DNA of 64,000 bases from Nitrospira sp. (GTDB lineage Bacteria > Nitrospirota > Nitrospiria > Nitrospirales > Nitrospiraceae). The translations under genes and the position numbers were made by a program. Where the stretch lies: the NCBI GenBank assembly GCA_030123605.1, contig CP126123.1:3204001-3268000 (forward strand), written 5' to 3'. The stretch's first letter is position 1; each line of letters starts with the position of its first letter. Positions 46,581-55,440 of the stretch are shown here, piece by piece. The notes under the pieces are model-generated. The model ran no database searches. It was not told where the DNA came from and was given only the letters and a program-made list of their open reading frames with translations.

Positions 46581-46865
46581 ATGTTTGGTTCGTTCGGCTG
46601 GATGGAGCTGCTGCTGATCCTCATCATCGTGCTGATCATTTTCGGTGCGGGAAAAATTCCTCAGCTCGGTGAGGGATTGGGCAAGGCAATCAAGGGGTTC
46701 AAGAAGTCGGTCCATGAAGCGGATGCGATCGATGTGACCGCTTCGGAGTCGGAACCAGCCGCTCCTCAACCGTCGGCACAGATCCAGCAGAGTGGACAGC
46801 CGGTCGCCGCGCCGCCCGCTCAACAGGCCGATGCGGCGTCACCGCCACGGACCACGCAGGGGTAA
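46581..46865 (+). CDS. tatA: Twin-arginine translocase protein TatA
   Basis: A 94-residue protein with one N-terminal helix, the hinge [20 protein letters not shown] and an amphipathic helix, then a Pro/Gln/Ala-rich tail. TatA forms the variable pore for folded, RR-signal substrates. The start is preceded by ACAAGGAGC. No tatC is in the window. Confidence 0.93.
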   Translation: MFGSFGWMELLLILIIVLIIFGAGKIPQLGEGLGKAIKGFKKSVHEADAIDVTASESEPAAPQPSAQIQQSGQPVAAPPAQQADAASPPRTTQG

Positions 46866-46949
46866 CTTGCTGAACTGAGGATGGACTGAATGCCGGGAAC
46901 GTGATTGCACCGCCCGGTCTTCAGTAAAGCCGCCTCAGCACAAAACACC

Positions 46950-47249
46950 ATGTTTGGTCTTGGCGCCGGAGAAATTCTCATCATCCTGGTGATTGCGTTC
47001 CTGCTGTTTGGGCCCAAGCAATTGCCCGAGATCGGTCGCCAGGTCGGCCAAGCCGTCAAGGGGTTCAAGGAAACGGCGGATGATCTGAAGAAGACGGTTG
47101 AGCCGGAGATCAACCTGATTCAGCAAGAGATGAAGATGGTGGAGCAGGATTTCGAGTCGTCGATGAAGGAAGCGGAAGAGGAAATCAACCACGCAACCTC
47201 GGGCGTAGAGCGCGGGGCAGAGGAATCAGGTTTGCCCAAGCAGGCCTAA
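46950..47249 (+). CDS. Second TatA/TatB-type translocase protein
   Basis: A 99-residue protein with the same layout: helix FGLGAGEILIILVIAFLLFG, then GPKQLPEIGRQVGQAVKGFK and a Glu/Lys-rich amphipathic tail that is longer and more acidic than in the first copy. The FGPKxLPE motif fits TatA or TatB. It follows tatA by 84 nt and probably forms a two-gene unit. Which of the two roles it takes is uncertain. Confidence 0.9.
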   Translation: MFGLGAGEILIILVIAFLLFGPKQLPEIGRQVGQAVKGFKETADDLKKTVEPEINLIQQEMKMVEQDFESSMKEAEEEINHATSGVERGAEESGLPKQA

Positions 47250-47324
47250 TACCATTTATGATCGCTCTACGACTCGGGACGGCTATGAAGGGAGGTGACC
47301 ACGGCCTATAACTTCAAACCCTGA

Positions 47325-47412
47325 CTGTGTGGGAGGCTCGCATCAGGATTGAGGCGAGCGACGAGGTCGGATGGTGGGCACCATCGGCTCTGACCAACCC
47401 TGAACCACACAG
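47325..47412 (+). ncRNA. Possible three-way-junction structured RNA in the porin leader
   Basis: In the 263-bp gap before the porin gene, CTGTGTGG (47325-47332) pairs with CCACACAG (47405-47412), enclosing two hairpins: GCTCGC/GCGAGC (47336-47341 and 47354-47359), and GGTC...GACC (47365-47368 and 47392-47395) with ATGGTG/CACCAT inside. This is the outline of a three-way junction, as in some riboswitches. It lies about 100 nt before the porin ATG. GC-rich DNA can give such pairing by chance, and I recognise no known riboswitch. Confidence 0.35.
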
Positions 47413-47512
47413 ACGAGTCGGCTTCATAGTGCAATAGCGGTTGGATGTATAGAGGGCGCCCGGAGTGCATGGGTACATGAAGGGTCGCCATCCAATTCAC
47501 AGGAGGAACGCT

Positions 47513-49201
47513 ATGAAACGCATCCACGGACGGACCAGGTGGGGCCGATGGGCTACCATCTTCGGCGCTGCGGCGGTGACGGCCCTGCAGTGTCTGACAG
47601 TCCCGGCCTTTGCCGGATTCGAACTTCCCCCGGGCGAACGCATCACCAACCTTCCCGCCATTCCCCGTAACATGCCGCAAAAAGAAGCTTACGAACTCTA
47701 CGATCCGGTCATCGGCCGGAACTTTGACGTCAAGAACCTCTGGATGCGCGCTGACCTGCGTGTGCGCCCTGAAATGAGGAACCACACCTGCTTCGGGCAG
47801 ACGATCCTGGCGGGCGGAGCCTGTAACTCGTTTGGAACGAAAGGTACCGCCGGAGGAAGCGGTAACAACGGCAACGATTTCTTCGTGCAACAGTGGGTCC
47901 GGTTGGGCATCGGCTATGATCTCTCGCCCGATGTCAACTTCTACATGGAAATCATCGACAGTGCGACCTGGGGCGGCAACGGAAACCCCACCAACGCCGG
48001 CAACGGCGGCGATCCATTGAACCATAACGGTGGAATTTCGGGTGGTGGCGGGAACAACGGCCGACTGGGCGTGCGAGCCGCCTACATGTTGGTGCGGAAT
48101 CTGGGTGGGATCCAAGGCCTCAGCATGAAGGCCGGTCGGCAATACGTGATCTTCGGCAACCATTCATTGTTCGGCCACTTCGACTGGGCCAACACCGGGT
48201 ATTCCCATGACGGTGTGATGTTCGCCTACCAGACCAAGACTTGGGACAGCTACTTCGGCTGGTTCCGGAATGCGGAAACCGATCTCGGCCAGGCAGCCCC
48301 GGTCGGGAGCGGTGGGCCCAACATCGCCGGCGGGACGGCGGTCGCCGGTGGTGCGATCAATCAACGGGGCGGAGATGCGAATCGCGATGCCGACATGTTT
48401 ATCTTCTACAACCAATACAAGGCCATCCCCGGGATGCTGATCGAGCCGTTCTATGTCTATTACAAGAACAACTTAAGCTCATCCGACAACGTTGGGCAGG
48501 GGCTCGGGACGGCCAAGCACTCGAACCAGACCCGCCACATGATCGGGAACCGGATCGAGATGCGGAAGGGCGGATTCGACTTCTCGAATGAAATCGCCTG
48601 GCAGTTCGGCCAGATGGGCCAGGTCGGGGCCTGCACTGGTGAGCAGAAATGTTTGCACATCAACGCCTGGGCGACCAGAAACTGGATCGGCTACACGTTC
48701 TATGACACATCCTGGAAACCGCGTCTGGCCTTCAACTTCGACTATGCCTCCGGCGACAGCCGGAACAATACCTGCGGTGCGACGCCCGGTTCCTGTTCAA
48801 CGGCCAATACCTTTGAGAACTTCTTCCCGACCAACCACATCCACATGGGCTACATGGACGTGCAGGCCTGGAAGAACATGTTGTCTCCTTCGGTCAACTT
48901 CCAAGCCCGTCCGACGGCCCGTGACCACATCGAATTGTGGTACACCAACCTGAACCTGGCCAACTCCAAGGACTGTTGGTACCGCGGTGCGCAGGGTTGT
49001 TATGTGTTTTCGAATCCCAACAATACAAAGACACACATCGGTGACGAAATCGACGTCGCCTATACCAGAATGTTCGCCGACGGCAAGGTGGCGTTGCAAG
49101 CTGCTTATGGGACGCTCTTCAGTGGTGGCTATTTGACCAGCACCTTGAATCAGCAGGTCAATCAACATTGGGCCTATATGTCACTGTGGATGAACTTCTA
49201 G
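47513..49201 (+). CDS. Alginate-export-type outer-membrane porin
   Basis: A 562-residue outer-membrane beta-barrel with a signal peptide (IFGAAAVTALQCLTVPAFA) and many alternating strands, such as WVRLGIGYDLSPDVNFYMEI and LEPRLAFNFDYASGDS-like blocks near residue 400. It ends in WMNF, with the terminal Phe used by the BAM complex. It matches the Alginate_exp porin family found widely in Nitrospira. The ATG at 47513 has CACAGGAGGAACG upstream; an ATG at 47465 in frame is not needed. Substrate unknown. Confidence 0.88.
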   Translation: MKRIHGRTRWGRWATIFGAAAVTALQCLTVPAFAGFELPPGERITNLPAIPRNMPQKEAYELYDPVIGRNFDVKNLWMRADLRVRPEMRNHTCFGQTILAGGACNSFGTKGTAGGSGNNGNDFFVQQWVRLGIGYDLSPDVNFYMEIIDSATWGGNGNPTNAGNGGDPLNHNGGISGGGGNNGRLGVRAAYMLVRNLGGIQGLSMKAGRQYVIFGNHSLFGHFDWANTGYSHDGVMFAYQTKTWDSYFGWFRNAETDLGQAAPVGSGGPNIAGGTAVAGGAINQRGGDANRDADMFIFYNQYKAIPGMLIEPFYVYYKNNLSSSDNVGQGLGTAKHSNQTRHMIGNRIEMRKGGFDFSNEIAWQFGQMGQVGACTGEQKCLHINAWATRNWIGYTFYDTSWKPRLAFNFDYASGDSRNNTCGATPGSCSTANTFENFFPTNHIHMGYMDVQAWKNMLSPSVNFQARPTARDHIELWYTNLNLANSKDCWYRGAQGCYVFSNPNNTKTHIGDEIDVAYTRMFADGKVALQAAYGTLFSGGYLTSTLNQQVNQHWAYMSLWMNF

Positions 49202-49221
49202 GGGAAAGCGATCGGCTCATA

Positions 49222-49254
49222 GCAGTCAGCCGCTGAAAGCTGTAGGCTGATAGC
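49222..49254. repeat. Short imperfect inverted repeat (TCAGCC/GGCTGA)
   Basis: TCAGCC (49226-49231) and GGCTGA (49245-49250) flank a 13-nt loop, with further pairing outside (GC/GC). It lies between the porin stop and the next gene. It has no T-run. It may be an intergenic repeat family member. Confidence 0.3.
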
Positions 49255-49278
49255 GACAGCAAGACAAAGGAGATCACG

Positions 49279-49707
49279 ATGAAAAAACTGCTAACAGTGA
49301 CGCTGGGCGTGGCGGCGCTGGCGATCGGCAGCATGCCGGTCGCCGCGCAGGCTCAGGTCGCAGACGCCATTCAGGCGGTGAACGATGCCATCGTCGAGTT
49401 GACCGACCCGCCGGGTCTCGGTAGACGGTCGACCGTGGATGTCACGAAGCGATGGGGCTCTGATATCACCGTCATCGACAGCGCGACGGCGAAATTGCAA
49501 GACGGGCTTAGTAAGGCGCAGTCCGGCGGAGTCGGCGCCGACGCGATCCGCCAGTTGAGCCTGGCGGTGAACTATGGCAAGGCGCGGTTGCATAAGGAAG
49601 CTCGGTTGTCCGCTCAGGGGGCCTTGAGCTACCTCTGCAAGGCCAATCAAGGGCAGGGACCAGGTTGCGAGACTGTACCCAAGTACGGGAGCTATGTGGC
49701 GCCATAA
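49279..49707 (+). CDS. Small periplasmic protein of unknown function
   Basis: A 142-residue protein with a signal peptide (LLTVTLGVAALAIGSMPVAAQA). The mature part is mostly helical (VADAIQAVNDAIVELTD) and ends with two cysteines (YLCKANQGQGPGC) that may form a disulfide. The start is preceded by AAAGGAG. No family recognised. It is 77 nt after the porin and before a strong terminator, so it may share the porin transcript. Confidence 0.6.
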   Translation: MKKLLTVTLGVAALAIGSMPVAAQAQVADAIQAVNDAIVELTDPPGLGRRSTVDVTKRWGSDITVIDSATAKLQDGLSKAQSGGVGADAIRQLSLAVNYGKARLHKEARLSAQGALSYLCKANQGQGPGCETVPKYGSYVAP

Positions 49708-49769
49708 GGCACGTTGTGGGATAAACCAGAGGTGAGAGGGGAGATCCCCTGACTGCCTCGAAGCATGGG

Positions 49770-49804
49770 CCCCGCCGGGAGATCCCCGGCGGGGTTTCTT
49801 TTGT
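49770..49804 (+). terminator. Rho-independent terminator
   Basis: A perfect 10-bp GC stem, CCCCGCCGGG (49770-49779) with CCCGGCGGGG (49785-49794), loop AGATC, followed by TTTCTTTTGT. It ends the porin/small-protein unit just before recQ. Confidence 0.9.
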
Positions 49805-49824
49805 CTTGTTCTCTTGTGTTCACT

Positions 49825-51321
49825 ATGGATGATCTGAATCACCGACTCAGCAGACAGTTCGGCTTTTCAACCTTTCGCTCTGGTCAACGTGAGGTGATCG
49901 AGGCCGTGTTGTCCCGACGCGACGCGATGGCCGTGATGCCGACCGGTCAAGGGAAGTCGCTCTGTTACCAATTGCCGGCGACGGTCCTGCCGGGGTTGAC
50001 GCTGGTGATTTCTCCGTTGATTGCGTTGATGCAAGATCAGGTGGAGGGTTTGACGCAGCGGAAGATTGCGGCGGCATCGTATCACTCCGGCCTTTCCGAG
50101 CAGGAACGGGACCGTGTGGTGCTGGATCTCAAACTGCGGCGGCTTCAATTGCTCTACGTGGCGCCTGAACGGATGCAGCACGAGCGCTTCTTCAGGCTCT
50201 TGCGGTCGCTCTGGGTCTCGTTGCTGGTAGTGGACGAAGCGCACTGCATTTCCCAATGGGGCCATGACTTCAGGCCCGATTATCTGAAGATCGGTCGCCT
50301 GCGCCAAGAACTCGACAGTCCGCCCTGCCTCGCCCTGACTGCCACGGCGACGGCGCGGGTGCAGGCTGATCTGTGCGACCGGTTGTCGTTGCGTGATCCC
50401 CTTCGATTGGTCACCGGTTTTCGACGGACCAACCTTGCTCTTTCCGTCCGTTCCTGCCGTTCCCGACAGGAGAAGCTTGAGGAGTTGGACCGTTTGGTGC
50501 GCGATCACGAGGCAGGATCGGTCCTGGTCTATTGCGCCACGCGCCGTGCGGTCGAAGAGGCGGCGACCTGGCTGGGCCGGTCGCATCGGTCGGTCGGGTA
50601 CTACCATGCCGGTCTATCCGATGAGGATCGGCGGATGGTTCATGATGAGTTTCGTCTTGGTGCCGTTCGCGTTCTGGTTGCGACGAACGCGTTCGGCATG
50701 GGGATCGACAAGGCGGATGTCCGGTTGGTCGTCCATTTCGATATTCCCGGGAGCCTGGAATCCTACTACCAAGAAGTCGGGCGTGCCGGACGCGATGGCC
50801 AACCGGCCGCCTGCGTGTTGCTGTTCCATGAGCGGGATCTGGCTACACAGGAGTACTTTATTCGGCAGGCTTCCAAAGGACTGGGCAATGCGGATCGTGC
50901 GAGTCGTATGAAGACGTTGCTGCAGGATTTGCTAGGATATGTCTCGGTCCCCACCTGCCGGCAGCTTGCCATTCTGGACTATTTCAGCGATGACGCCGAA
51001 CGGGCGCTGGGGTCCTGCGGCCTCTGTGATCGCTGTGGGACGAGACCTCAGCCTGGTCACGTGGTAAAGCCCCGAGCTGTTCCCAAGGCCGCTCCGGTCG
51101 ATGCACAGCTCTTTGAACGACTTCGCAAGCTCCGTCGGGATCTCGCCGAGGAAGAGGGCGTCGCGCCGTTCGTCATTTTTCACGACAAGACCCTGCGTAC
51201 CATTGCAGGACACAAGCCTATGACGATCGCCGCCCTGTTGGAGATCCCAGGCATCGGCGAGGTGAAGGTGGAGCGGTATGGGCGACAGGTGCTCGAGGTG
51301 GTGAGCGAGGAGTGCGCCTAG
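49825..51321 (+). CDS. recQ: RecQ-type ATP-dependent DNA helicase
   Basis: A 3'-5' superfamily 2 helicase. The 498-residue product has Walker A TGQGKS at residues 40-45, DEAHCISQWGHDFRPDY near 137, GRAGRDGQPA motif VI, the zinc cluster with TCRQLAILDYF and CGLCDRC, and a C-terminal HRDC domain. The winged-helix (RQC) segment between zinc and HRDC seems to be missing, since only about 40 residues separate them. It is therefore shorter than E. coli RecQ (609). The start ATG 49825 is used; a longer in-frame start would lie within the terminator. Confidence 0.93.
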   Translation: MDDLNHRLSRQFGFSTFRSGQREVIEAVLSRRDAMAVMPTGQGKSLCYQLPATVLPGLTLVISPLIALMQDQVEGLTQRKIAAASYHSGLSEQERDRVVLDLKLRRLQLLYVAPERMQHERFFRLLRSLWVSLLVVDEAHCISQWGHDFRPDYLKIGRLRQELDSPPCLALTATATARVQADLCDRLSLRDPLRLVTGFRRTNLALSVRSCRSRQEKLEELDRLVRDHEAGSVLVYCATRRAVEEAATWLGRSHRSVGYYHAGLSDEDRRMVHDEFRLGAVRVLVATNAFGMGIDKADVRLVVHFDIPGSLESYYQEVGRAGRDGQPAACVLLFHERDLATQEYFIRQASKGLGNADRASRMKTLLQDLLGYVSVPTCRQLAILDYFSDDAERALGSCGLCDRCGTRPQPGHVVKPRAVPKAAPVDAQLFERLRKLRRDLAEEEGVAPFVIFHDKTLRTIAGHKPMTIAALLEIPGIGEVKVERYGRQVLEVVSEECA

Positions 51322-51332
51322 CAGGCTGACAG

Positions 51333-51950
51333 CTACTTCAAATCCCCCGCCTCAGCGAAGCGCGCTTGTAGCTCCGCATAGGTCTGCGTCACCGGGAACT
51401 GGGGAAACTCTTTCGGCAGGTGGTCGGGTGGACGGAAGAAGAACCCGGCGTGGGCTTCTCCCAACATGGCGGTGTCGTTGTAGGCGTCGCCTGCCGCCAT
51501 GACACGGAAATTGAGGTGTTTCAGCGCGGCGACCGCATGTTTCTTTTGATTCGGCTGCCGGAGTTTGTAATTCACGATGCGGCCGTTCGCGCCGATCTCC
51601 AATTGGTTGCAAAAAATCGTCGGGTAGCCAAGCCGGCGCATCAATGGCAGTGCGAATTCATAAAACGTGTCCGACAGGATGATCACCTGCGTCCGTTCGC
51701 GCAACCAGGCAATGAACTCGGTCGCGCCTTCCAGTGGGCCCATGGCGTCGATGACGGCTTGGATGTCGGGCAGCGTGAAACCATGCTGGTCAAGGATTTT
51801 CAATCGGCGTTGCATCAGGGCGTCGTAGTCCGGCATTTCACGGGTGGTGATCTTGAGCTCTTCGATGCCGGTCTTGACGGCAACGTTGACCCAGATTTCC
51901 GGCACGAGCACGCCTTCAAGATCCAGGCACACGATCACAGGATTCTGCAT
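51333..51950 (-). CDS. thrH: ThrH phosphoserine phosphatase / homoserine phosphotransferase
   Basis: A 205-residue HAD enzyme with the ThrH opening LDLEGVLVPEIWV (nucleophile Asp10, then Glu12 as in this subgroup). Motif II is ILSDTFYEF and motif III/IV MAAGDAYNDTAML. ThrH from pseudomonads hydrolyses phosphoserine and can move its phosphate to homoserine, giving phosphohomoserine. Here it could help threonine supply in the absence of thrB. It is convergent with recQ, 11 nt apart. Confidence 0.92.
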   Translation of the reverse strand: MQNPVIVCLDLEGVLVPEIWVNVAVKTGIEELKITTREMPDYDALMQRRLKILDQHGFTLPDIQAVIDAMGPLEGATEFIAWLRERTQVIILSDTFYEFALPLMRRLGYPTIFCNQLEIGANGRIVNYKLRQPNQKKHAVAALKHLNFRVMAAGDAYNDTAMLGEAHAGFFFRPPDHLPKEFPQFPVTQTYAELQARFAEAGDLK

Positions 51951-51978
51951 GAAATCTCCTTCGAAAAATTATGAATGT

Positions 51979-52011
51979 TGAATGAGGAACGGTTTGGATC
52001 GGGGTCATTCA
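51979..52011. repeat. Intergenic imperfect inverted repeat with TGAATGA/TCATTCA
   Basis: TGAATGA (51979-51985) and TCATTCA (52005-52011) form a hairpin, and further ATTCATCATTCA-like copies follow up to about 52041. This repetitive, AT-rich stretch lies between thrH and the YkgJ-type gene. It may be a dispersed intergenic repeat; no second full copy is seen in the window. Confidence 0.3.
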
Positions 52012-52039
52012 TCATTCAGAACTCCTAATTCACAATTCA

Positions 52040-52837
52040 TCATTGCCCGCTCTCGCGGCGAGCCTTTTCCTGGCTGAGGTACCGCCAGATCTTGTCGAGG
52101 GCCTTCTCGAACAGGTCCGTGCCGGCCCATCGACGATCTTGTTCGACTCGATGGCGCTGCGCCCAGTCGATGGCCAGCGGGAGCGGAATGAGCCGGGGCG
52201 CAGTCGCAGTCAGTTCCGCCCAGAGGAGACTCAAGGCCGTGCTGATTCGAACGGCCACAGGAACCGCCCGGACGGTCGCGCTGGTTATGTCCTGGCACTC
52301 GACGGCAGGCGACGTGACGGCCAGTTCACGGCAGGCCGCCGGTCGGTCAGCGTAGATGCTGCACACCTCGTTCTCCAGAAAGGGGCAGGGCATGCGGAGC
52401 GCATAGTAGGCCCGGTTCAACGGTTCAACGGTTTCGTCGTCGGCCGGAGCCGTGGAGTCGGCCAATGCGGACAGTTGGTTTAAGATACCGGCCCGCGCCA
52501 GACGTTGCTTGGCGAGGTCGATCTTCGCCAGAAGGCGATTCCGATCACTCTGCTCCAGCCGATCGACCGTGTCTGCCAGTGCGAGGGCTTCCGGCGCTGA
52601 AATGGGCACGAGCATCCGGCAACAGGCGGCACAACCTTTCTGGCAGGACACCGTTTGGCCGGCTTCGAGCAACCGGCGTTGTTCCATCGCTTGGACCTCT
52701 TCGCCGAGGCTGCGGAGGAGTGGGAGGATGGATGTAATCGGGACGAAGCTGGTCGGCACCCCTACGGCGGTCGTCACCTCTCCGCACGGAGTCTGGAGAG
52801 AAATTTCAAAATGTTCGACAAGCGTCTGGTTCGTCAC
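52040..52837 (-). CDS. YkgJ-type cysteine-cluster protein
   Basis: A 265-residue protein with the cluster SCQKGCAACCRMLVPIS near residue 65 and CPFLENEVCSIYADRPAACR near residue 150, matching the YkgJ/UPF0153 family of zinc- or iron-binding proteins. The roles of this family are poorly known. It lies just upstream of the repeat region and thrH on the same strand. Function cannot be assigned. Confidence 0.8.
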   Translation of the reverse strand: MTNQTLVEHFEISLQTPCGEVTTAVGVPTSFVPITSILPLLRSLGEEVQAMEQRRLLEAGQTVSCQKGCAACCRMLVPISAPEALALADTVDRLEQSDRNRLLAKIDLAKQRLARAGILNQLSALADSTAPADDETVEPLNRAYYALRMPCPFLENEVCSIYADRPAACRELAVTSPAVECQDITSATVRAVPVAVRISTALSLLWAELTATAPRLIPLPLAIDWAQRHRVEQDRRWAGTDLFEKALDKIWRYLSQEKARRESGQ

Positions 52838-52996
52838 TGGTATCGATGACCGATTCCTGGCGTGATCCTATGGGTGATGGCGCCTGACGCAGCTGCTTGC
52901 GGCACCATCATAGAGAACCATCGAATCGATGGTCAACCGAAGCCCCATCGAAACATGCCTTGCTCCTCGAGGAAGATTGCAGATACCCTGTCGCCG

Positions 52997-53368
52997 ATGC
53001 GTTTGTCGGGCCACATCATCGGATTGCTGAAAGAGTACATGCAGGACCTGGTCGAGCAGGCTCGGCAAGAGTTGCAGGCTCAGCAGGTATTCGGCTTCTC
53101 GGCGCCGCCCTACCAGCCGGACCATGCCATTGCCGACTTGCTGGCGATTTTAGACGACCGTATCGAGTCGGAAGGTGTGCAAGTCGGATTGCCGATCGAA
53201 TTGCTGCATGAGATGTGGCGGCGCTGCAACGAGGCTCGTGCCCAGATCGCCGAGCGGGTCTGGCTTGAGAGCAACCTCGGCCCGCCTGGTTCTTCCAAGG
53301 CGCGCATTCGCGAATTGACCTACGCATCCGTGATTGACTATCTCGAACAGGAGCCGAACGGAGACTGA
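52997..53368 (+). CDS. Conserved-looking helical protein of unknown function
   Basis: A 123-residue protein, mostly helical (LLKEYMQDLVEQARQELQAQ, IELLHEMWRRCNEARAQIAE). No domain recognised. The start is uncertain: ATG 52997, ATG 52955 and ATG 52862 are all in frame and none has a good ribosome site. It ends 2 nt before the next gene, so it may be cotranscribed with the sugar-dehydrogenase-like gene. Confidence 0.5.
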   Translation: MRLSGHIIGLLKEYMQDLVEQARQELQAQQVFGFSAPPYQPDHAIADLLAILDDRIESEGVQVGLPIELLHEMWRRCNEARAQIAERVWLESNLGPPGSSKARIRELTYASVIDYLEQEPNGD

Positions 53369-53370
53369 GC

Positions 53371-54543
53371 ATGCGGGTGAGAGGGGCACGACTGCTCCGG
53401 CTGTCCCTGGCGGCCTTGATCTTCTTGGCCGGGACGGCTTCCGTTGAAGGACAGACCCAGCCTCGATCCGACGGCCTGCCGACGCTTGCCGTGACACCGA
53501 TCGTGACTGCGGGCTTGGTCCAACCCCTCTATGTCACCCATGCGGGAGACGGTAGCGGCCGCCTGTTCATCGTGGAGCAGGGTGGACGGATCCGTCTCCT
53601 GTCGCAGGGGGTCTTGCGGTCCGCCCCCTTTCTCGACATCAGCGATCTGGTGCTGGCCGGAGGGGAGCGCGGCCTGCTTGGGCTGGCCTTTCATCCGGAC
53701 TATGCGCGCAATGGGCGTCTGTTCGTGAGTTATACCAGGCAGCCGGATGGCGCGACCTTGGTGGCGGAATATCGACGGGGCTCCCAAGCCGATCAGGCGG
53801 ATCGACAGGAGCGCCGGCTTATGGTCGTGCCGCAACCGTTCGCCAATCACAACGGGGGCATGATCGCCTTCGGCCCCGACGGGATGCTCTACATCGGTCG
53901 AGGCGATGGGGGCGGGCGTGGCGATCCGGATGATCGCGGCCAGAATCCGAACGAACTGCTGGGGAAGATTCTCCGTCTCGATGTGAATCGAGGTGAACCC
54001 TATGCGATTCCTGCCGACAATCCCTATGCCTCAGGCGGCGGCCGCCCGGAGATCTATGCGCTCGGCTTCCGCAATCCCTGGCGGTTCTCGTTCGACCGTG
54101 AGACCGGTTCCCTGTGGGTTGCCGATGTGGGGCAGTATTTATGGGAAGAAGTGGACCTGGTCGTGCGAGAGGGAAACTATGGCTGGCGCTTGATGGAGGG
54201 TCGCCATTGTTTTTCCCCTCAAACGGACTGCGACAGACCGGGGCTCCGGCTCCCGGTGATTGAATATGGACATGAGGCGGGACGCTGTTCGATTACCGGC
54301 GGGTATGTCTATCGGGGGTCGAATCAGCAGGCACTCAGGGGCCTGTATATCTATGGAGATTATTGCAGCGGGGAAATTTGGGCCGCGCGGCTGGAGGTCG
54401 GCGGCCAGCCGCGCGTGAATGAGGGGCCACAGGTTCTGCTGCGGTCAGGCCTTCGAATCTCGTCCTTTGGGGAAGATGAAGCGGGGGAACTCTATGTGGT
54501 GGACCATGGGGGAGGGGTCTATCGATTGGAGTCGAGGCACTAA
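53371..54543 (+). CDS. Soluble PQQ-type sugar dehydrogenase-like propeller protein
   Basis: A 390-residue exported protein with a signal peptide (LSLAALIFLAGTASVEG). The six-bladed propeller signature is DGSGRLFIVEQGGRIRLL, ERGLLGLAFHPDYARNGRLF, NHNGGMIAFGPDGMLYIGRG and GFRNPWRFSFDRETG, as in soluble aldose dehydrogenases (Asd/YliI) and hedgehog-interacting-like proteins. Whether it binds PQQ is unproven. It is convergent with the YdcF-like gene, 5 nt apart. Confidence 0.88.
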   Translation: MRVRGARLLRLSLAALIFLAGTASVEGQTQPRSDGLPTLAVTPIVTAGLVQPLYVTHAGDGSGRLFIVEQGGRIRLLSQGVLRSAPFLDISDLVLAGGERGLLGLAFHPDYARNGRLFVSYTRQPDGATLVAEYRRGSQADQADRQERRLMVVPQPFANHNGGMIAFGPDGMLYIGRGDGGGRGDPDDRGQNPNELLGKILRLDVNRGEPYAIPADNPYASGGGRPEIYALGFRNPWRFSFDRETGSLWVADVGQYLWEEVDLVVREGNYGWRLMEGRHCFSPQTDCDRPGLRLPVIEYGHEAGRCSITGGYVYRGSNQQALRGLYIYGDYCSGEIWAARLEVGGQPRVNEGPQVLLRSGLRISSFGEDEAGELYVVDHGGGVYRLESRH

Positions 54544-54548
54544 CGGGC

Positions 54549-55361
54549 TTACCACTTCCCGGCGATCCAATAGACCATGATGCCGGCGAGTTCGTCTACG
54601 GCCTGTGTGGTGACGATCAAAGCTTTGGAGGTAGGGAGGAAATCGAAGAGGGTCTTCTGTTCCCAGGTCTGTCGAGGGGTATGTTTTGCTTCATAGCCGC
54701 AGGCGGCAGGCGTCACGACGAAGCCTTGTTTTTCGAACAGGCCCACCGAGCGGGGAAGGTGGTAGGCGGCGGTCACCAAGAGGATAGACCCTGATCCCAG
54801 GAGGGCCTTGCTCTGGACGGCGTTTTCATAGGTGGTGCGGGATTTCTCGTCGATGAGGATGGCCGATTCCGGTACACCGAGGCGTTGGGCCCACCGTTTC
54901 ATCTCGTGGGATTCCAAGGTTCCGACCCGGAACACGGTGGCGTCTCCACCGGTGAGCAGCAGCTTCGGCGCGAGGCCTTGACGCCACAAGTCTACGCCGC
55001 AGGTCGTGCGTTGCCGCGACGCATCCGAGACATCGTCGGCCGGCCGGAGCGACCCCTTCGTAAGGACACCTCCCGCCAGCACGACGACGGCGTCGAACTT
55101 CGAGGTGGAGGTGGCTCGGAAGGGCGGATACCATTCTTCGAGCAGCGCAATGTACATGGCGGAGAGGAGCGGTGTGGAGGTCAGCAACAGAAGCAGCAGC
55201 GTGCAGAAGGCGAATCGCCTGACCCAGGTGGTGCGTCTGGGTGTCACCGGGAGCCATGCGGTCAACAGGGTCAGCAGCCCCACAACGGTGATCCAGGATA
55301 GCGGATACAGCAGGTGCTTCACGAACTTGTAGACGCCGAACCACATAGGCGTGAGGTCCAT
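54549..55361 (-). CDS. YdcF/ElyC/SanA-type DUF218 membrane protein
   Basis: A 270-residue protein with two N-terminal membrane helices (residues 8-38 and 45-65 roughly) followed by a DUF218 domain: AVVVLAGGVLTKGS, PKLLLTGGDATVF, ILIDEKSRTTYENA and LLVTAAYHLPRS. ElyC-type members affect envelope peptidoglycan at low temperature. The ATG at 55361 has GGGAG 5 nt upstream and lies at the start of the first helix. Confidence 0.85.
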   Translation of the reverse strand: MDLTPMWFGVYKFVKHLLYPLSWITVVGLLTLLTAWLPVTPRRTTWVRRFAFCTLLLLLLTSTPLLSAMYIALLEEWYPPFRATSTSKFDAVVVLAGGVLTKGSLRPADDVSDASRQRTTCGVDLWRQGLAPKLLLTGGDATVFRVGTLESHEMKRWAQRLGVPESAILIDEKSRTTYENAVQSKALLGSGSILLVTAAYHLPRSVGLFEKQGFVVTPAACGYEAKHTPRQTWEQKTLFDFLPTSKALIVTTQAVDELAGIMVYWIAGKW

Positions 55362-55440
55362 AGCAACTCCCGGTTGACAGGTTCGATAGGGTGTCAGCAT
55401 ACACTGGGCGTTTCGAGACACCAAGCGTTCAGGAGGAATC

